NCBI GenBank assembly: GCA_040880585.1
Contig: JBBDID010000048.1
Location: forward strand, 1-64,000
DNA: 64,000 nt
From: Paracrocinitomix sp040880585
GTDB taxonomy: Bacteria; Bacteroidota; Bacteroidia; Flavobacteriales_D; Crocinitomicaceae
Reading direction: 5' to 3'
Both the position numbers and the translations under genes were made by a program. Position 1 is the first letter of the stretch. The number at the start of each line of letters is the position of its first letter. The notes beneath the pieces are model-generated. The model had not been told where the DNA came from and searched no databases. It was given only the letters and a program-made list of their open reading frames with translations. Shown here piece by piece: positions 25,370 to 34,065 of the stretch.

Positions 25370-26081
25370 CTTCTACTCTTTTAACGTCTTCTGGAACGTC
25401 TACCGCAAGACTGCCTGCGGCAACTTTATGCATCAAAATCGATCTACCTAATTCTAAAAACCTCAGTATTTCAATATCCTCATGCAATTCTAAAGGGGTT
25501 TTTTGAGGATGATCTCGAAACAACAATAATTCCTCCTTAGAAAATCCATAAATACAAATTTGTTTTAGAAAATCTACAGGGTCATATTCTCCTTTTTTAT
25601 TTCCCGGAACAGCCGATCTTGACATATACAGTAAATGATTGTTTTGATCACAAACCACTTTAGGAATGTTAGGAGATGTCGGATCTTCTGTATGTAATAA
25701 GGTGGCCATACAATTAATGATTTTTTGAGGATACTTTTTCTTCAACTCAACAACTTCCAGAATATTATCAGGATCAATCATGGGTTCATCTCCCTGAATA
25801 TTTACATAAACATCTGCCTCAAGTTTTGTAGCTACTTCTGCCAAACGATCTGTACCTGTTAAGTGATCAGATGATGTCATCACCACATTATACCCATTTT
25901 CTTCAACCACTTTCTTAATTCGCTCATCATCCGTTGCGACATATACATTTTCTTTACCCAATGCCTGTTCTGCCCGCTCACACACCCATATCACCAATGG
26001 TTTTTCCAAAATAGGATGCAGGGGTTTTCCCGGAAATCGGGAAGAGCGGTAACGCGCCGGTATTATTCCAACTACTTTCAT
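25353..26081 (-). CDS. kdsB: KdsB-like CMP-ketosugar-acid cytidylyltransferase
   Basis: The product is 242 residues. The nucleotide-binding start VVGIIPARYRSSRFPGKPL is the KdsB signature, and VYVATDDERI, VNIQGDEP and LEQLR-like segments (ILRFLELG) follow. Family members attach CMP to Kdo for lipopolysaccharide. Here the gene overlaps an aldolase gene by 1 base and a HAD phosphatase gene by 17 bases, far from any Kdo synthesis or transfer gene in view. It could be the housekeeping enzyme, but it more likely activates a product of the neighbouring aldolase. A separate PseF handles pseudaminic acid. Confidence 0.85.
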   Translation of the reverse strand: MKVVGIIPARYRSSRFPGKPLHPILEKPLVIWVCERAEQALGKENVYVATDDERIKKVVEENGYNVVMTSSDHLTGTDRLAEVATKLEADVYVNIQGDEPMIDPDNILEVVELKKKYPQKIINCMATLLHTEDPTSPNIPKVVCDQNNHLLYMSRSAVPGNKKGEYDPVDFLKQICIYGFSKEELLLFRDHPQKTPLELHEDIEILRFLELGRSILMHKVAAGSLAVDVPEDVKRVEDALSN

Positions 26082-27613
26082 TAATTCATAGTCATTGCAT
26101 GAATAGAAGATGTAGGAACAGAATAAGAAGAATTAGTGAGTGACGTCAAAGTCATTCCTTTATTCATGTAGTGATTAAATATCTCCTGATTAACCCGATT
26201 CAAAATCTGCCCTTTTGAAGATGAAAGCGGGTAGCCGTCAAATCCTATTAGTTCTACTTCTTTTTTAAATTTTTCTGCAAATTCAAGCGCCAACATTAAG
26301 GGAGAGTCTTCCGAAGAATCCGGGTAAGATATATTACCGAGTTGATAACATTTTTCTACTACATCCTGAATGTCATTCACCTCGATTCCTAAAGTATCAT
26401 TTGGTAAAATGATTTCATCTATCTTTTCTTTTTCCTTAGCTTCTACGCTCTTTAAAGCATGAATTTGTTTACCGGAAATACACAAACTAAACGCTCTCAT
26501 CTGTGCTGAAAGTTCCTTCAAGTCTTTTACTCCTGTAATTAAAACTTTATAATTTGTAGTTTGTAATAATCGTACAACTTTGTCCAGATTATGCATTACA
26601 GAAGGACCTCCTCCAATAATCATCACTTTTTCAACCTTTCTGTTGTCAATTTGATCAATTTTTGAAAAACCGGGCAATTTATCATTCTGTAATGCGATTA
26701 CTTTACCAACTATATCATTTTCAGAATATCGGTCTGTACTAATCCAGTTCATGACAGTACCCTGAGGGATGTTCATTGCACCTGAAATCATGTACGGTAA
26801 ATTTGTTCCCCAGTTAAATTGATCCATCAGTGGTTTAAAAACATCTACCAGCTTACCCAGCACTTCCATATCGCATTTTATGGTATCTCTAGCCAATAAA
26901 TACGTTAGTAAAAGTTCGGTTTTTAAGTTTCCTGCGCCTCTTCCCATTCCGCTAACGGTAGCGTCTATAATATCTACCCCCTCATCTATAGCGACTATAG
27001 TATTGGCCAAAGCCATTTCTAAGTTGTTATGCGCATGAAAACCAACTTTAAAGTTGGAATTGGACTTGATATAATTCACCAGTTCTTTAACCTGATTCGG
27101 AGTAGCTCCACCATAAGAATCTACCAAATAAAGAAATTCAATAGGGATGCCGCAATGAATAATTTGATCTAAAACAGCAGGAGTGATGACACCTGTAGAA
27201 ATATACATTAGATTAAAGGCAATTGGTATACCCAGTTTTACTATTTCACTTCCCAACTCAATACATCTCTCCACATCTTGCGGATTAACCGCCATACGGA
27301 TCAGATCAACATCCTGTTTAATGGGACTTAAAAGATTTTTTATTTCAGCAGGTTGAATGAATTTTGCATCTAACATCAATGCCACTTTTTTCCCCTTTAG
27401 CTGATCCTTTAATTGTCGGATTTTATCTTGATCCAAATGAAAATACTCACCTTTATAAATTTGCTCTTTTAAAGGATTTCTATAGCCTATTTCAATGTAA
27501 TCCAAGGGTAATTGACAAGCGTATTTCACATAATCATTGACAACTGACTTATCAAAATCCCAATTTGTATAATAACCTCCGTCTCTTAATGTGCAATCTA
27601 ATAGTTGGATCAT
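26081..27613 (-). CDS. DRE-TIM aldolase with DUF115-like C-terminal domain
   Basis: The product is 510 residues. Residues 1-300 are a HMGL/DmpG-type metal aldolase: LLDCTLRDGGYY at the start (metal Asp), FHAHNNLEMALAN (metal HxH) and ATVSGMGRGAGNLKTE. These enzymes make or split C-C bonds with pyruvate-like substrates. Residues about 325-510 open with VMIIGGGPSVMHNLDKVV and contain VELIGFDGYPLSS, the same layout as the DUF115/MAF-like Rossmann domain seen in 34066-34947. It lies 6 bases from the sialyltransferase-like gene and overlaps kdsB by 1 base. I infer a role in building a 2-keto sugar acid. The exact reaction is unknown. Confidence 0.8.
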   Translation of the reverse strand: MIQLLDCTLRDGGYYTNWDFDKSVVNDYVKYACQLPLDYIEIGYRNPLKEQIYKGEYFHLDQDKIRQLKDQLKGKKVALMLDAKFIQPAEIKNLLSPIKQDVDLIRMAVNPQDVERCIELGSEIVKLGIPIAFNLMYISTGVITPAVLDQIIHCGIPIEFLYLVDSYGGATPNQVKELVNYIKSNSNFKVGFHAHNNLEMALANTIVAIDEGVDIIDATVSGMGRGAGNLKTELLLTYLLARDTIKCDMEVLGKLVDVFKPLMDQFNWGTNLPYMISGAMNIPQGTVMNWISTDRYSENDIVGKVIALQNDKLPGFSKIDQIDNRKVEKVMIIGGGPSVMHNLDKVVRLLQTTNYKVLITGVKDLKELSAQMRAFSLCISGKQIHALKSVEAKEKEKIDEIILPNDTLGIEVNDIQDVVEKCYQLGNISYPDSSEDSPLMLALEFAEKFKKEVELIGFDGYPLSSSKGQILNRVNQEIFNHYMNKGMTLTSLTNSSYSVPTSSIHAMTMN

Positions 27614-27619
27614 TCGACC

Positions 27620-28660
27620 TTAATAAAATTTGTTTTTATGCATCAAATCTAACAATATTTGGGGTAACAAGCCCAATCGGTTTTTAATCTCCGGTTCCTG
27701 TTTTTCAAGTAAAGAAAAGTTCGAATATATTTTATTTCCAAATGTATCAGCATAGATAATCAAGCTGCTATAATCCGATAAAACCGTTGCATTAGAATTA
27801 GCAGCAACGACTTCTAAAATTGTAGATTTCGGCAATTCAATAAAGTTAATTTGATTGGAAAACCGTTGTATGCATAATTGGTAAGATTCAATAAATTTTG
27901 GGTTTGTCAGTTGTTGCGGATGAAATTTATAATGTATGGTTGTATATCCTAATTTGATAATTTGTTCGTAGGTATCCTCTATAGCTTTTGTATAATTTTC
28001 AATTGAAATCAATCCATCTTCAACGGGATAAGACATGGCCATTAAACATTTAATGTCAGAATAATCTTCATCTGCCCGATCAAAAGGATTTTCAATCACG
28101 ATTCGGTTAGAAATATATGTATAGCTTTTTAAACTGGTTACCAAAGCCCGATCATGTTTTTTTAGAATTTTAATCGTTTTGTTTGGATTGGGATAGTGCA
28201 CAAAAAAATGGTTAAACCATGCTTTGATTTGATAGGTCAAATATTTGGGAGATGAATAATGAAAGATTTTAACGTACTTTTTAAATTCTTCTTCCGTATA
28301 AAAACTGGCTCTTCCCTCTTCTAATGCCCAGATTTCTTTACAGCGTTTATCTTTAGACAGCAGGTAATAAAACCAATGCCCAAAACTGGCGGTGTACATC
28401 TTAAAGGAGGCTACCTGCTGCTCACGGAGAAAGTCTTTGATAAGACGTTTTGATTTCAAGGATTTCCACCATCCGACAAAAAAGAAAAGAGATGTTCTAA
28501 AACTCCATTCACTTGTATCTTTTACGATAAAATCCCCGTCAATTTGTACAGATCGGCCAGTTAAAAAAATACATTTCTCTTTGTTCAACTGTAATTGTTT
28601 GATCGCTTTTTGGGCAATCGCTACAGAAATCCCACTTTGAACGTAAAAAATATGGTGCAT
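27620..28660 (-). CDS. Sialyltransferase-like glycosyltransferase (GT52/polysialyltransferase type)
   Basis: The product is 346 residues without membrane segments, and the start is MHHIFYVQSGISVAIAQKAI. Two features match the GT-B folds of bacterial sialyl- and polysialyltransferases (GT52, GT38): a late His-Pro motif (YKFHPQQL, about residue 260) and a double serine after a short strand (VLSDYSSLIIYAD, about 305). These bind CMP in that group. Overall similarity looks weak. The gene lies 2 bases from pseI, so a CMP-pseudaminic acid or related CMP-sugar donor is a reasonable inference. Confidence 0.6.
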   Translation of the reverse strand: MHHIFYVQSGISVAIAQKAIKQLQLNKEKCIFLTGRSVQIDGDFIVKDTSEWSFRTSLFFFVGWWKSLKSKRLIKDFLREQQVASFKMYTASFGHWFYYLLSKDKRCKEIWALEEGRASFYTEEEFKKYVKIFHYSSPKYLTYQIKAWFNHFFVHYPNPNKTIKILKKHDRALVTSLKSYTYISNRIVIENPFDRADEDYSDIKCLMAMSYPVEDGLISIENYTKAIEDTYEQIIKLGYTTIHYKFHPQQLTNPKFIESYQLCIQRFSNQINFIELPKSTILEVVAANSNATVLSDYSSLIIYADTFGNKIYSNFSLLEKQEPEIKNRLGLLPQILLDLMHKNKFY

Positions 28661-28662
28661 AA

Positions 28663-29700
28663 CTATTCAAACATTTCTTTGTTCAGCGGTGTCCCTTTCT
28701 GAAAATTCTCTGTAAACGTTTTTCCCAATACTGTTTCGTAATGGCTAGGATGCATACCATATCCCGGGCGAACTGAGCGTACATTTTTAGAAGTTATCTG
28801 ATCCCCTTTTTTTACGTCTTCACTCACAAATAGAGAACGTGCAAAAGCCCGATTTTTTTTCTTCTTTTCCGTCATTTCTAACTCCACCCTACCTATCATT
28901 TTTTCAGCCCGTCTAACGGCATCCACCATTTCTTTAAAGGATTTTTCATCCAGCGAAAAATGTGCGTCAGGACCACCGATTGAATGATCCAAAATGAAAT
29001 GTTTTTCGATAATCTGTGCGCCTAAACTTACCGCAACTACGGCGGCTTCAATTCCCAACGTATGATCTGATAGACCTGAAAGCACATTATATTTTCTTTT
29101 AATTTCAGGTATCGTCATTAAGTTTGCATCCTCTGCTTTTGCAGGATAGGCAGAAGTACATTTGAGAATAGCAATATTATTATTTCCAACATCCTGACAA
29201 GTTTTAATTGCCAATTCTATATCTGCTTCATCTGCTATACCTGTTGAAATAATGATGGGCCGTTGCTGTTGTGCGATATACTTTATCAAAGGAATATCAG
29301 TAATTTCAAATGATGCAACCTTATAGGCCGGAGGATTAAACTGTTCAAGAAAATCAACAGCTGAAGAATCAAAAGGGGATGAAAAACACAGTAATCCTTC
29401 TTCTTTTGCTAATTTGAATAGCTGTTTATGCCACTCCCAGGGTGTATATGCTCTTTTGTACAGATCATAGAGATATTCACCATCCCAGGCTGTTCCCTGG
29501 TCAATTCGAAAATAATCATTACGCACGTCCAGTGTAATGGTATCCGCTGTATAAGTCTGTAACTTAATGGCGTCTGCTCCTGCCCGCTTCGCCGCTTTAA
29601 TTGTTTCAAGCGCCACTTGAAGATCACCGTTATGATTGGCAGATAGTTCTGCTATAATAAAAACACCTTGCTCTTTTTGTATCCGTTCAAATAAATTCAT
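28663..29700 (-). CDS. pseI: Pseudaminic acid synthase
   Basis: The product is 345 residues and condenses phosphoenolpyruvate with 2,4-diacetamido-2,4,6-trideoxy-L-altrose. The NeuB-family TIM barrel starts IIAELSANHNGDLQVALETIK and contains ADAIKLQTYTADTITLD, STGIADEADIELA, LSGLSDHTLG and GAQIIEKHFILD. The C-terminal SAF antifreeze-like domain begins near KNRAFARSLFVSEDVKKGDQ (about 280). The sequence FRI(D)QGTAWDGEYLYDLYKRAYTPW is typical of PseI rather than of NeuB or LegI. It overlaps the pseGH gene by 4 bases. Confidence 0.93.
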   Translation of the reverse strand: MNLFERIQKEQGVFIIAELSANHNGDLQVALETIKAAKRAGADAIKLQTYTADTITLDVRNDYFRIDQGTAWDGEYLYDLYKRAYTPWEWHKQLFKLAKEEGLLCFSSPFDSSAVDFLEQFNPPAYKVASFEITDIPLIKYIAQQQRPIIISTGIADEADIELAIKTCQDVGNNNIAILKCTSAYPAKAEDANLMTIPEIKRKYNVLSGLSDHTLGIEAAVVAVSLGAQIIEKHFILDHSIGGPDAHFSLDEKSFKEMVDAVRRAEKMIGRVELEMTEKKKKNRAFARSLFVSEDVKKGDQITSKNVRSVRPGYGMHPSHYETVLGKTFTENFQKGTPLNKEMFE

Positions 29701-31184
29701 GCGCTTAGCTCCCCCAAACTTATTTTATACTCTATTATTTCCCGATTATCAGAACATTCAAATTTAACAAATCCCAATCGTTCAAACACCTTTTGAGAGG
29801 CCAGGTTTTTTAGTTTCACCTGCGCCAAAATCTCTCCCTGATCAACCAAAAGTTTTAAGGCTTTCAATCCACGCGCCACTAATTCATAGCCCAACCCTCT
29901 TCCCCGATACATCTCTGCTACTAAATAACTAAGTAAAATATGGTCTTCTTTCTGATCGAAGCGAATTTGCCCCACAGCATCTTCATCCTGATGTCCAATA
30001 AAAAGAAGACTGTTCTTATCCGCTAATTTATTTTGCAACCATTGCTCATGTTCTTCAAAAGTAATTGGTTTCGGGTTTAATGATTGGCTGCGTACCAATG
30101 GATCATTTGCCCACTGAAATAATAATTGAACATCCTCCTGCTCTACACGCCTGAGTTCAATTTTTTTCAAATAAGGTTTGAGCAGCTTTCTCAAGCGGAT
30201 TTGATTTTTTCCATCAAATAATTCCACTTGTCTTTTCAATGCTGGTTGGTGATCTGCATGTAAAAAAACACGCAACTGATTCGATAAATCTTCCGGCAGA
30301 ATGTCTTTTAAATTTCCAAGACCTCTAGCTAATTCTTCTTTTAGAAATCCATTGTATAACTTTTCTTGATTGTCAACATACCAACCTATTGCCAGTGGTT
30401 TACGCACACAACAAATTTCGTAACAAATGGTGCTGGCAGAAGTGATCGCCGCATCACACTTCTGCATTAAATCGATCATTTGGTTTTCAGTCAAATTTCT
30501 ATAAAAATAATGCTTCCCTTGCGAAGCCTCTTCTTTGAGTGGGGATTCATTGGCCTGTCCAATCAATACATGAAGCGATACAGAAGGGGCAACAGCTGAA
30601 AGAGCATGAATAACTTTAGCACTTAAATTAAAAGGATCTGCTCCACCAAGAGATATGAAAACCGAGCGAATTTCTTCCGGAGGATGTGCCACATCATTCT
30701 TCATGGCGACCGCTAAAAATTCTTTTCTCAATGCTGCGTATTTTGATCCAAGGCCAAATTGAGTTCTCGGATGCTTTTTGTACGCTTCAGGACGAATATT
30801 TAAACTGGGATTAATCACCACATGAGCTTGCTGTTCAAACTGAACAAAATCATCAACAAACAACACCTTATACCCTTTTTCAATCAACTTACACTGGTAA
30901 TTTTTGTCTAAATCGTATCCGTCTAAAAAAAATATGTGATCAATTGGCTCGTAATATTCATGCAACCAATTCAATTCATCTTCTTTTGTCAACACCTCTT
31001 TTGGTAGTACTTGAAAATGATACGATTTAGGTATCAAGGAAATATAGTTTGAATTCGGCAAAACAAATTCAATTTCAGTATCGTGCTGAAAAACTTCTGT
31101 AAGACCAACTAATCGATACAAATGTCCCAACCCAATTGTTGATCCGGCATTAGCTCTGGCGATAATTTTTCTATTTTTTCCCAC
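29697..31184 (-). CDS. PseG-PseH fusion: UDP-sugar hydrolase and N-acetyltransferase
   Basis: The product is 495 residues. Residues 1-330 are PseG, which removes UDP from UDP-2,4-diacetamido-altrose: the start IIARANAGSTIGLGHLYRL has the PseG glycine-rich GxGHxxR motif, and SLGGADPFN and TSASTICYEICCVRKP follow. Residues 338-495 are a GNAT acetyltransferase (LRRVEQEDVQLLFQWANDP... YRGRGLGYELV acetyl-CoA loop), matching PseH, which acetylates the 4-amino group before PseG acts. The two activities are consecutive steps, so the fusion fits the pathway. It overlaps pseI by 4 bases and lies 3 bases from pseF. Confidence 0.92.
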   Translation of the reverse strand: MGKNRKIIARANAGSTIGLGHLYRLVGLTEVFQHDTEIEFVLPNSNYISLIPKSYHFQVLPKEVLTKEDELNWLHEYYEPIDHIFFLDGYDLDKNYQCKLIEKGYKVLFVDDFVQFEQQAHVVINPSLNIRPEAYKKHPRTQFGLGSKYAALRKEFLAVAMKNDVAHPPEEIRSVFISLGGADPFNLSAKVIHALSAVAPSVSLHVLIGQANESPLKEEASQGKHYFYRNLTENQMIDLMQKCDAAITSASTICYEICCVRKPLAIGWYVDNQEKLYNGFLKEELARGLGNLKDILPEDLSNQLRVFLHADHQPALKRQVELFDGKNQIRLRKLLKPYLKKIELRRVEQEDVQLLFQWANDPLVRSQSLNPKPITFEEHEQWLQNKLADKNSLLFIGHQDEDAVGQIRFDQKEDHILLSYLVAEMYRGRGLGYELVARGLKALKLLVDQGEILAQVKLKNLASQKVFERLGFVKFECSDNREIIEYKISLGELSA

Positions 31185-31187
31185 CGG

Positions 31188-31883
31188 CTAAGTCAACTCA
31201 TTAAAATATTTGTATTTCAGTTCTGCCATTTTCCAATCTGTTTCCGTATCAATATCCTGGGCAGATAAATCAGATACTTCAATTACTCCGGTGTTTTCAG
31301 TCCACATCTTATTTAGGGCTACTGTTTTCTCAGGCCTGAGCCAATAAAATTGCCCGGCATCATGGTAAACAGTCTCTAAATCCTGCGAACGACTATTCAT
31401 ATATTCAGGCATCATTAAGCTCAATTTGTCTTCCCTGATCATTATAGCCCGTTGAACAGGAGATTGAAAAGCCACAACGGGAAACACTGCATCATATTTT
31501 TTATCCTGTAATTTTTGAAAAGCTTTTTGTAGCAGTTCTTTGGTAACAAAGGGAGCAGTTGGGTATAAACAACAGATCAGGTCATATTCCTCCTTTTTCT
31601 GTTTGCTATATTGTTCTATCACCTCCTTTATCACCTCAGCAGTTGTGGCAAAATCATCTGCAGCTTTCGCTGAACGCATAAAGGGAATCTTTGCTCCATA
31701 TTTTGTCGCAACTTCAGCAATTTTTTCACTATCTGTTGAAACCATGACCTCATCAAAAATTTCAGAATTTAAAGCTGTTTCAATAGAATAAGCAATAATT
31801 GGTTTTCCTAAAAATTCTTTGAAATTTTTATTCGGAATTCTTTTACTTCCTCCTCTGGCAGGTATGATGCATAATTTTTTCAC
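31188..31883 (-). CDS. pseF: Pseudaminic acid cytidylyltransferase
   Basis: The product is 231 residues and activates pseudaminic acid with CTP. The P-loop-like start LCIIPARGGSKRIPNKN, the VSTDSEKIAEVA segment and LYPTAPFVTKELL place it in the CMP-sialate synthetase family. EYMNSRSQDLETVYHDAGQFYW is typical of PseF. The start overlaps pseC by 4 bases. The product would be the donor for the surface glycan. Confidence 0.93.
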   Translation of the reverse strand: MKKLCIIPARGGSKRIPNKNFKEFLGKPIIAYSIETALNSEIFDEVMVSTDSEKIAEVATKYGAKIPFMRSAKAADDFATTAEVIKEVIEQYSKQKKEEYDLICCLYPTAPFVTKELLQKAFQKLQDKKYDAVFPVVAFQSPVQRAIMIREDKLSLMMPEYMNSRSQDLETVYHDAGQFYWLRPEKTVALNKMWTENTGVIEVSDLSAQDIDTETDWKMAELKYKYFNELT

Positions 31884-33025
31884 AAATGCTTCAATACGTT
31901 TTCAATGACATAATCTTGCTCTTCATTTGTTAAGGACGGAAACATAGGTAAACTGATGCAGTCGGCATAATAATTCTCAGCATTTGTCAAATTTAACTCA
32001 CTATATCCTATTTCTTTATAGTAAGGAAGTGTGTGAACGGGGATATAATGTATTTGAGCATAAATCCCTTTTTCATGGAGTTGATCGTACAATTTTTTTC
32101 TCTCTTCCACTTCTATCACAAAAAGGTGATAAGCATGGTATCTATTATTGGGTACAGCCTGACACTTTATTTTGCCTTCAAAAGCTTTTTGATAGCGATT
32201 GGCAATTTCATTTCTTCTTTGTACACCTTTTTCATTTTTCAGCAACTGTTCAATACCCAAAGCAGCTTGAATATCTGTTAATCGATAGTTATATCCAAGA
32301 CGTTGCATTTCATAGTACCATCCGCCGTCGGTTGTTTGTAAATTTTCTTTGGTGATTCCATGTGTTCTGAGCAGCATCAATTGCCGATATACAACTTCTG
32401 AATTCGTCGTTATCATCCCTCCTTCTCCACAAGCAATGTGTTTTACAGGATGAAAAGAAAAAACGGCTGCGTCTGCATATTTTGCACTTCCGCATCTAAC
32501 TTTTTCTCCCTTGGAATCTTCAAAATATCCCCCCGGAGCGTGACAAGCATCTTCAATAATAAACAAGTCATGCTCAACTGCCAACTTATGAAAAGCTTCA
32601 AGATCAACAGGCAAACCAGCAAAATCAACCGGAATAATTCCTTTAAAAAAACCTTTTGGCTTTGACTCAATCAATTCACGGCATTTTTGAATATCTAATA
32701 AGTAAGTATCCGGATCAATATCTGCAAACCAAACTTCAGCGCCAACGTATCGGGCACAATTTGCAGTGGCAGCAAAAGTAATTGGGGTTGTTATCATCCG
32801 ATCTCCTTCTTCTAACCCCAGTGCCATCACTGATAAGTGTAAACCCGCAGTAGCATTACTAACAGCTACGGCATATTTTGCTCCTGTATAGCTTGCAAAT
32901 TTATCTTCAAATTCCTTGATTTTAGGTCCCTGCGTCAGGTAATCTGCCTTCAGTGTTTCTACCACTGCATCTATATCTTCTTGTTGGATATCTTGTCTTC
33001 CGTATGGAATTGAAAACTTACTCAT
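31880..33025 (-). CDS. pseC: UDP-4-amino-4,6-dideoxy-N-acetyl-beta-L-altrosamine transaminase
   Basis: The product is 381 residues from the ATG at 33025 (M-S-K-F-S-I-P-Y-G-R). A start 24 bases upstream would lengthen the overlap with pseB and is less likely. It is a DegT/ArnB-type PLP aminotransferase: VSNATAGLHLSV, DACHAPGG and the PLP lysine region FSFHPVKHIACGEGGM are visible. It transfers an amino group from glutamate to the 4-keto sugar made by PseB. It overlaps pseB by 8 bases and pseF by 4 bases. Confidence 0.93.
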   Translation of the reverse strand: MSKFSIPYGRQDIQQEDIDAVVETLKADYLTQGPKIKEFEDKFASYTGAKYAVAVSNATAGLHLSVMALGLEEGDRMITTPITFAATANCARYVGAEVWFADIDPDTYLLDIQKCRELIESKPKGFFKGIIPVDFAGLPVDLEAFHKLAVEHDLFIIEDACHAPGGYFEDSKGEKVRCGSAKYADAAVFSFHPVKHIACGEGGMITTNSEVVYRQLMLLRTHGITKENLQTTDGGWYYEMQRLGYNYRLTDIQAALGIEQLLKNEKGVQRRNEIANRYQKAFEGKIKCQAVPNNRYHAYHLFVIEVEERKKLYDQLHEKGIYAQIHYIPVHTLPYYKEIGYSELNLTNAENYYADCISLPMFPSLTNEEQDYVIENVLKHL

Positions 33026-34043
33026 TATTGGCTTCAAAAGTAGGGTCAACGTGTTTTTTGATCAATTCTCTCAATGAATCAGCTGTTTCCCATTCTGTAT
33101 TTTCTCCTGAATTATAGGTGAACCCTTCGGGAACCTTCACGGCATTACATTCTTTTTTAAAGGCCTCAATATCCCAGTTTGGGACAGATGGAATAATGGC
33201 GAAATACTCACCCAAATCATAAGTATAAAACGAGTCCGACTTGGTAATCATTTCTTCGTGAATTTTTTCTCCCGGACGAATACCTACTTCTCTGTGTTCA
33301 ATGCCAGGAGCAATGGCCTCTGCTACATCTGTAATCTTGTAAGAAGGAATTTTGGGTACAAAAATCTCACCTCCCCAAGCATTACCTAAGGCGTGTAAAA
33401 CCATATCTACCCCTCCATCTAATGATATATTAAAGCGGGTCATTGACTTATTGGTGATCGGTAGAAAACCTTCTTTTCGCTTATTCAGAAAAAATGGAAT
33501 TACCGAACCGTTAGAACCCATTACGTTACCATAGCGTACCACAGAAAAACGAATGGGATTTTTACCCCGGATATTATTTGCCGCTACAAACAGTTTGTCA
33601 GACACTAATTTTGTTGCCCCGTACAAATTGATGGGTGCGGCTGCTTTATCGGTAGATAAGGCCACCACTCGTTCTACTTCAGACTCAAGAGCTGCGTTAA
33701 TGATATTTTCTGCACCCATCACGTTGGTTTTGACACATTCCATGGGGTTGTATTCTGATAAATGAACATGCTTCATGGCCGCTGCATGAATGACATAATC
33801 CACACCGTTAAAAGCGCGGTTCAATCTTTTTTCATCCCTTACATCCCCAATAAAATAGCGAATGGCATCATACTGAGATTTAGGAAACTCTTGAGCCATA
33901 GCAAACTGTTTTTGTTCATCTCTGGAAAAGATGACCAATCGCCTGATTTTTGGGTATTCTTTTAATATTCTTTTGGTCAATGCCCTACCGAGAGAGCCGG
34001 TACCGCCTGTGATTAATACTGATTTATTATTTAGATCTAACAT
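33018..34043 (-). CDS. pseB: UDP-GlcNAc 4,6-dehydratase (5-inverting)
   Basis: The product is 341 residues from the ATG at 34043, which leaves a 22-base gap to the upstream gene, whereas longer starts run into that gene's end. It begins with the Rossmann loop VLITGGTGSLGRALTKRIL, and VIHAAAMKHVHLSEYNP, STDKAAAPINLYGATKL (YxxxK) and RFNISLDGGVDMVLHAL follow. These are features of the soluble FlaA1/PseB group, which dehydrates UDP-GlcNAc and inverts C5. It is the first enzyme of the pseudaminic acid pathway. The length is normal. Confidence 0.93.
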   Translation of the reverse strand: MLDLNNKSVLITGGTGSLGRALTKRILKEYPKIRRLVIFSRDEQKQFAMAQEFPKSQYDAIRYFIGDVRDEKRLNRAFNGVDYVIHAAAMKHVHLSEYNPMECVKTNVMGAENIINAALESEVERVVALSTDKAAAPINLYGATKLVSDKLFVAANNIRGKNPIRFSVVRYGNVMGSNGSVIPFFLNKRKEGFLPITNKSMTRFNISLDGGVDMVLHALGNAWGGEIFVPKIPSYKITDVAEAIAPGIEHREVGIRPGEKIHEEMITKSDSFYTYDLGEYFAIIPSVPNWDIEAFKKECNAVKVPEGFTYNSGENTEWETADSLRELIKKHVDPTFEANNE

Positions 34044-34065
34044 AAGTAATATGTCTGTAATTTTT

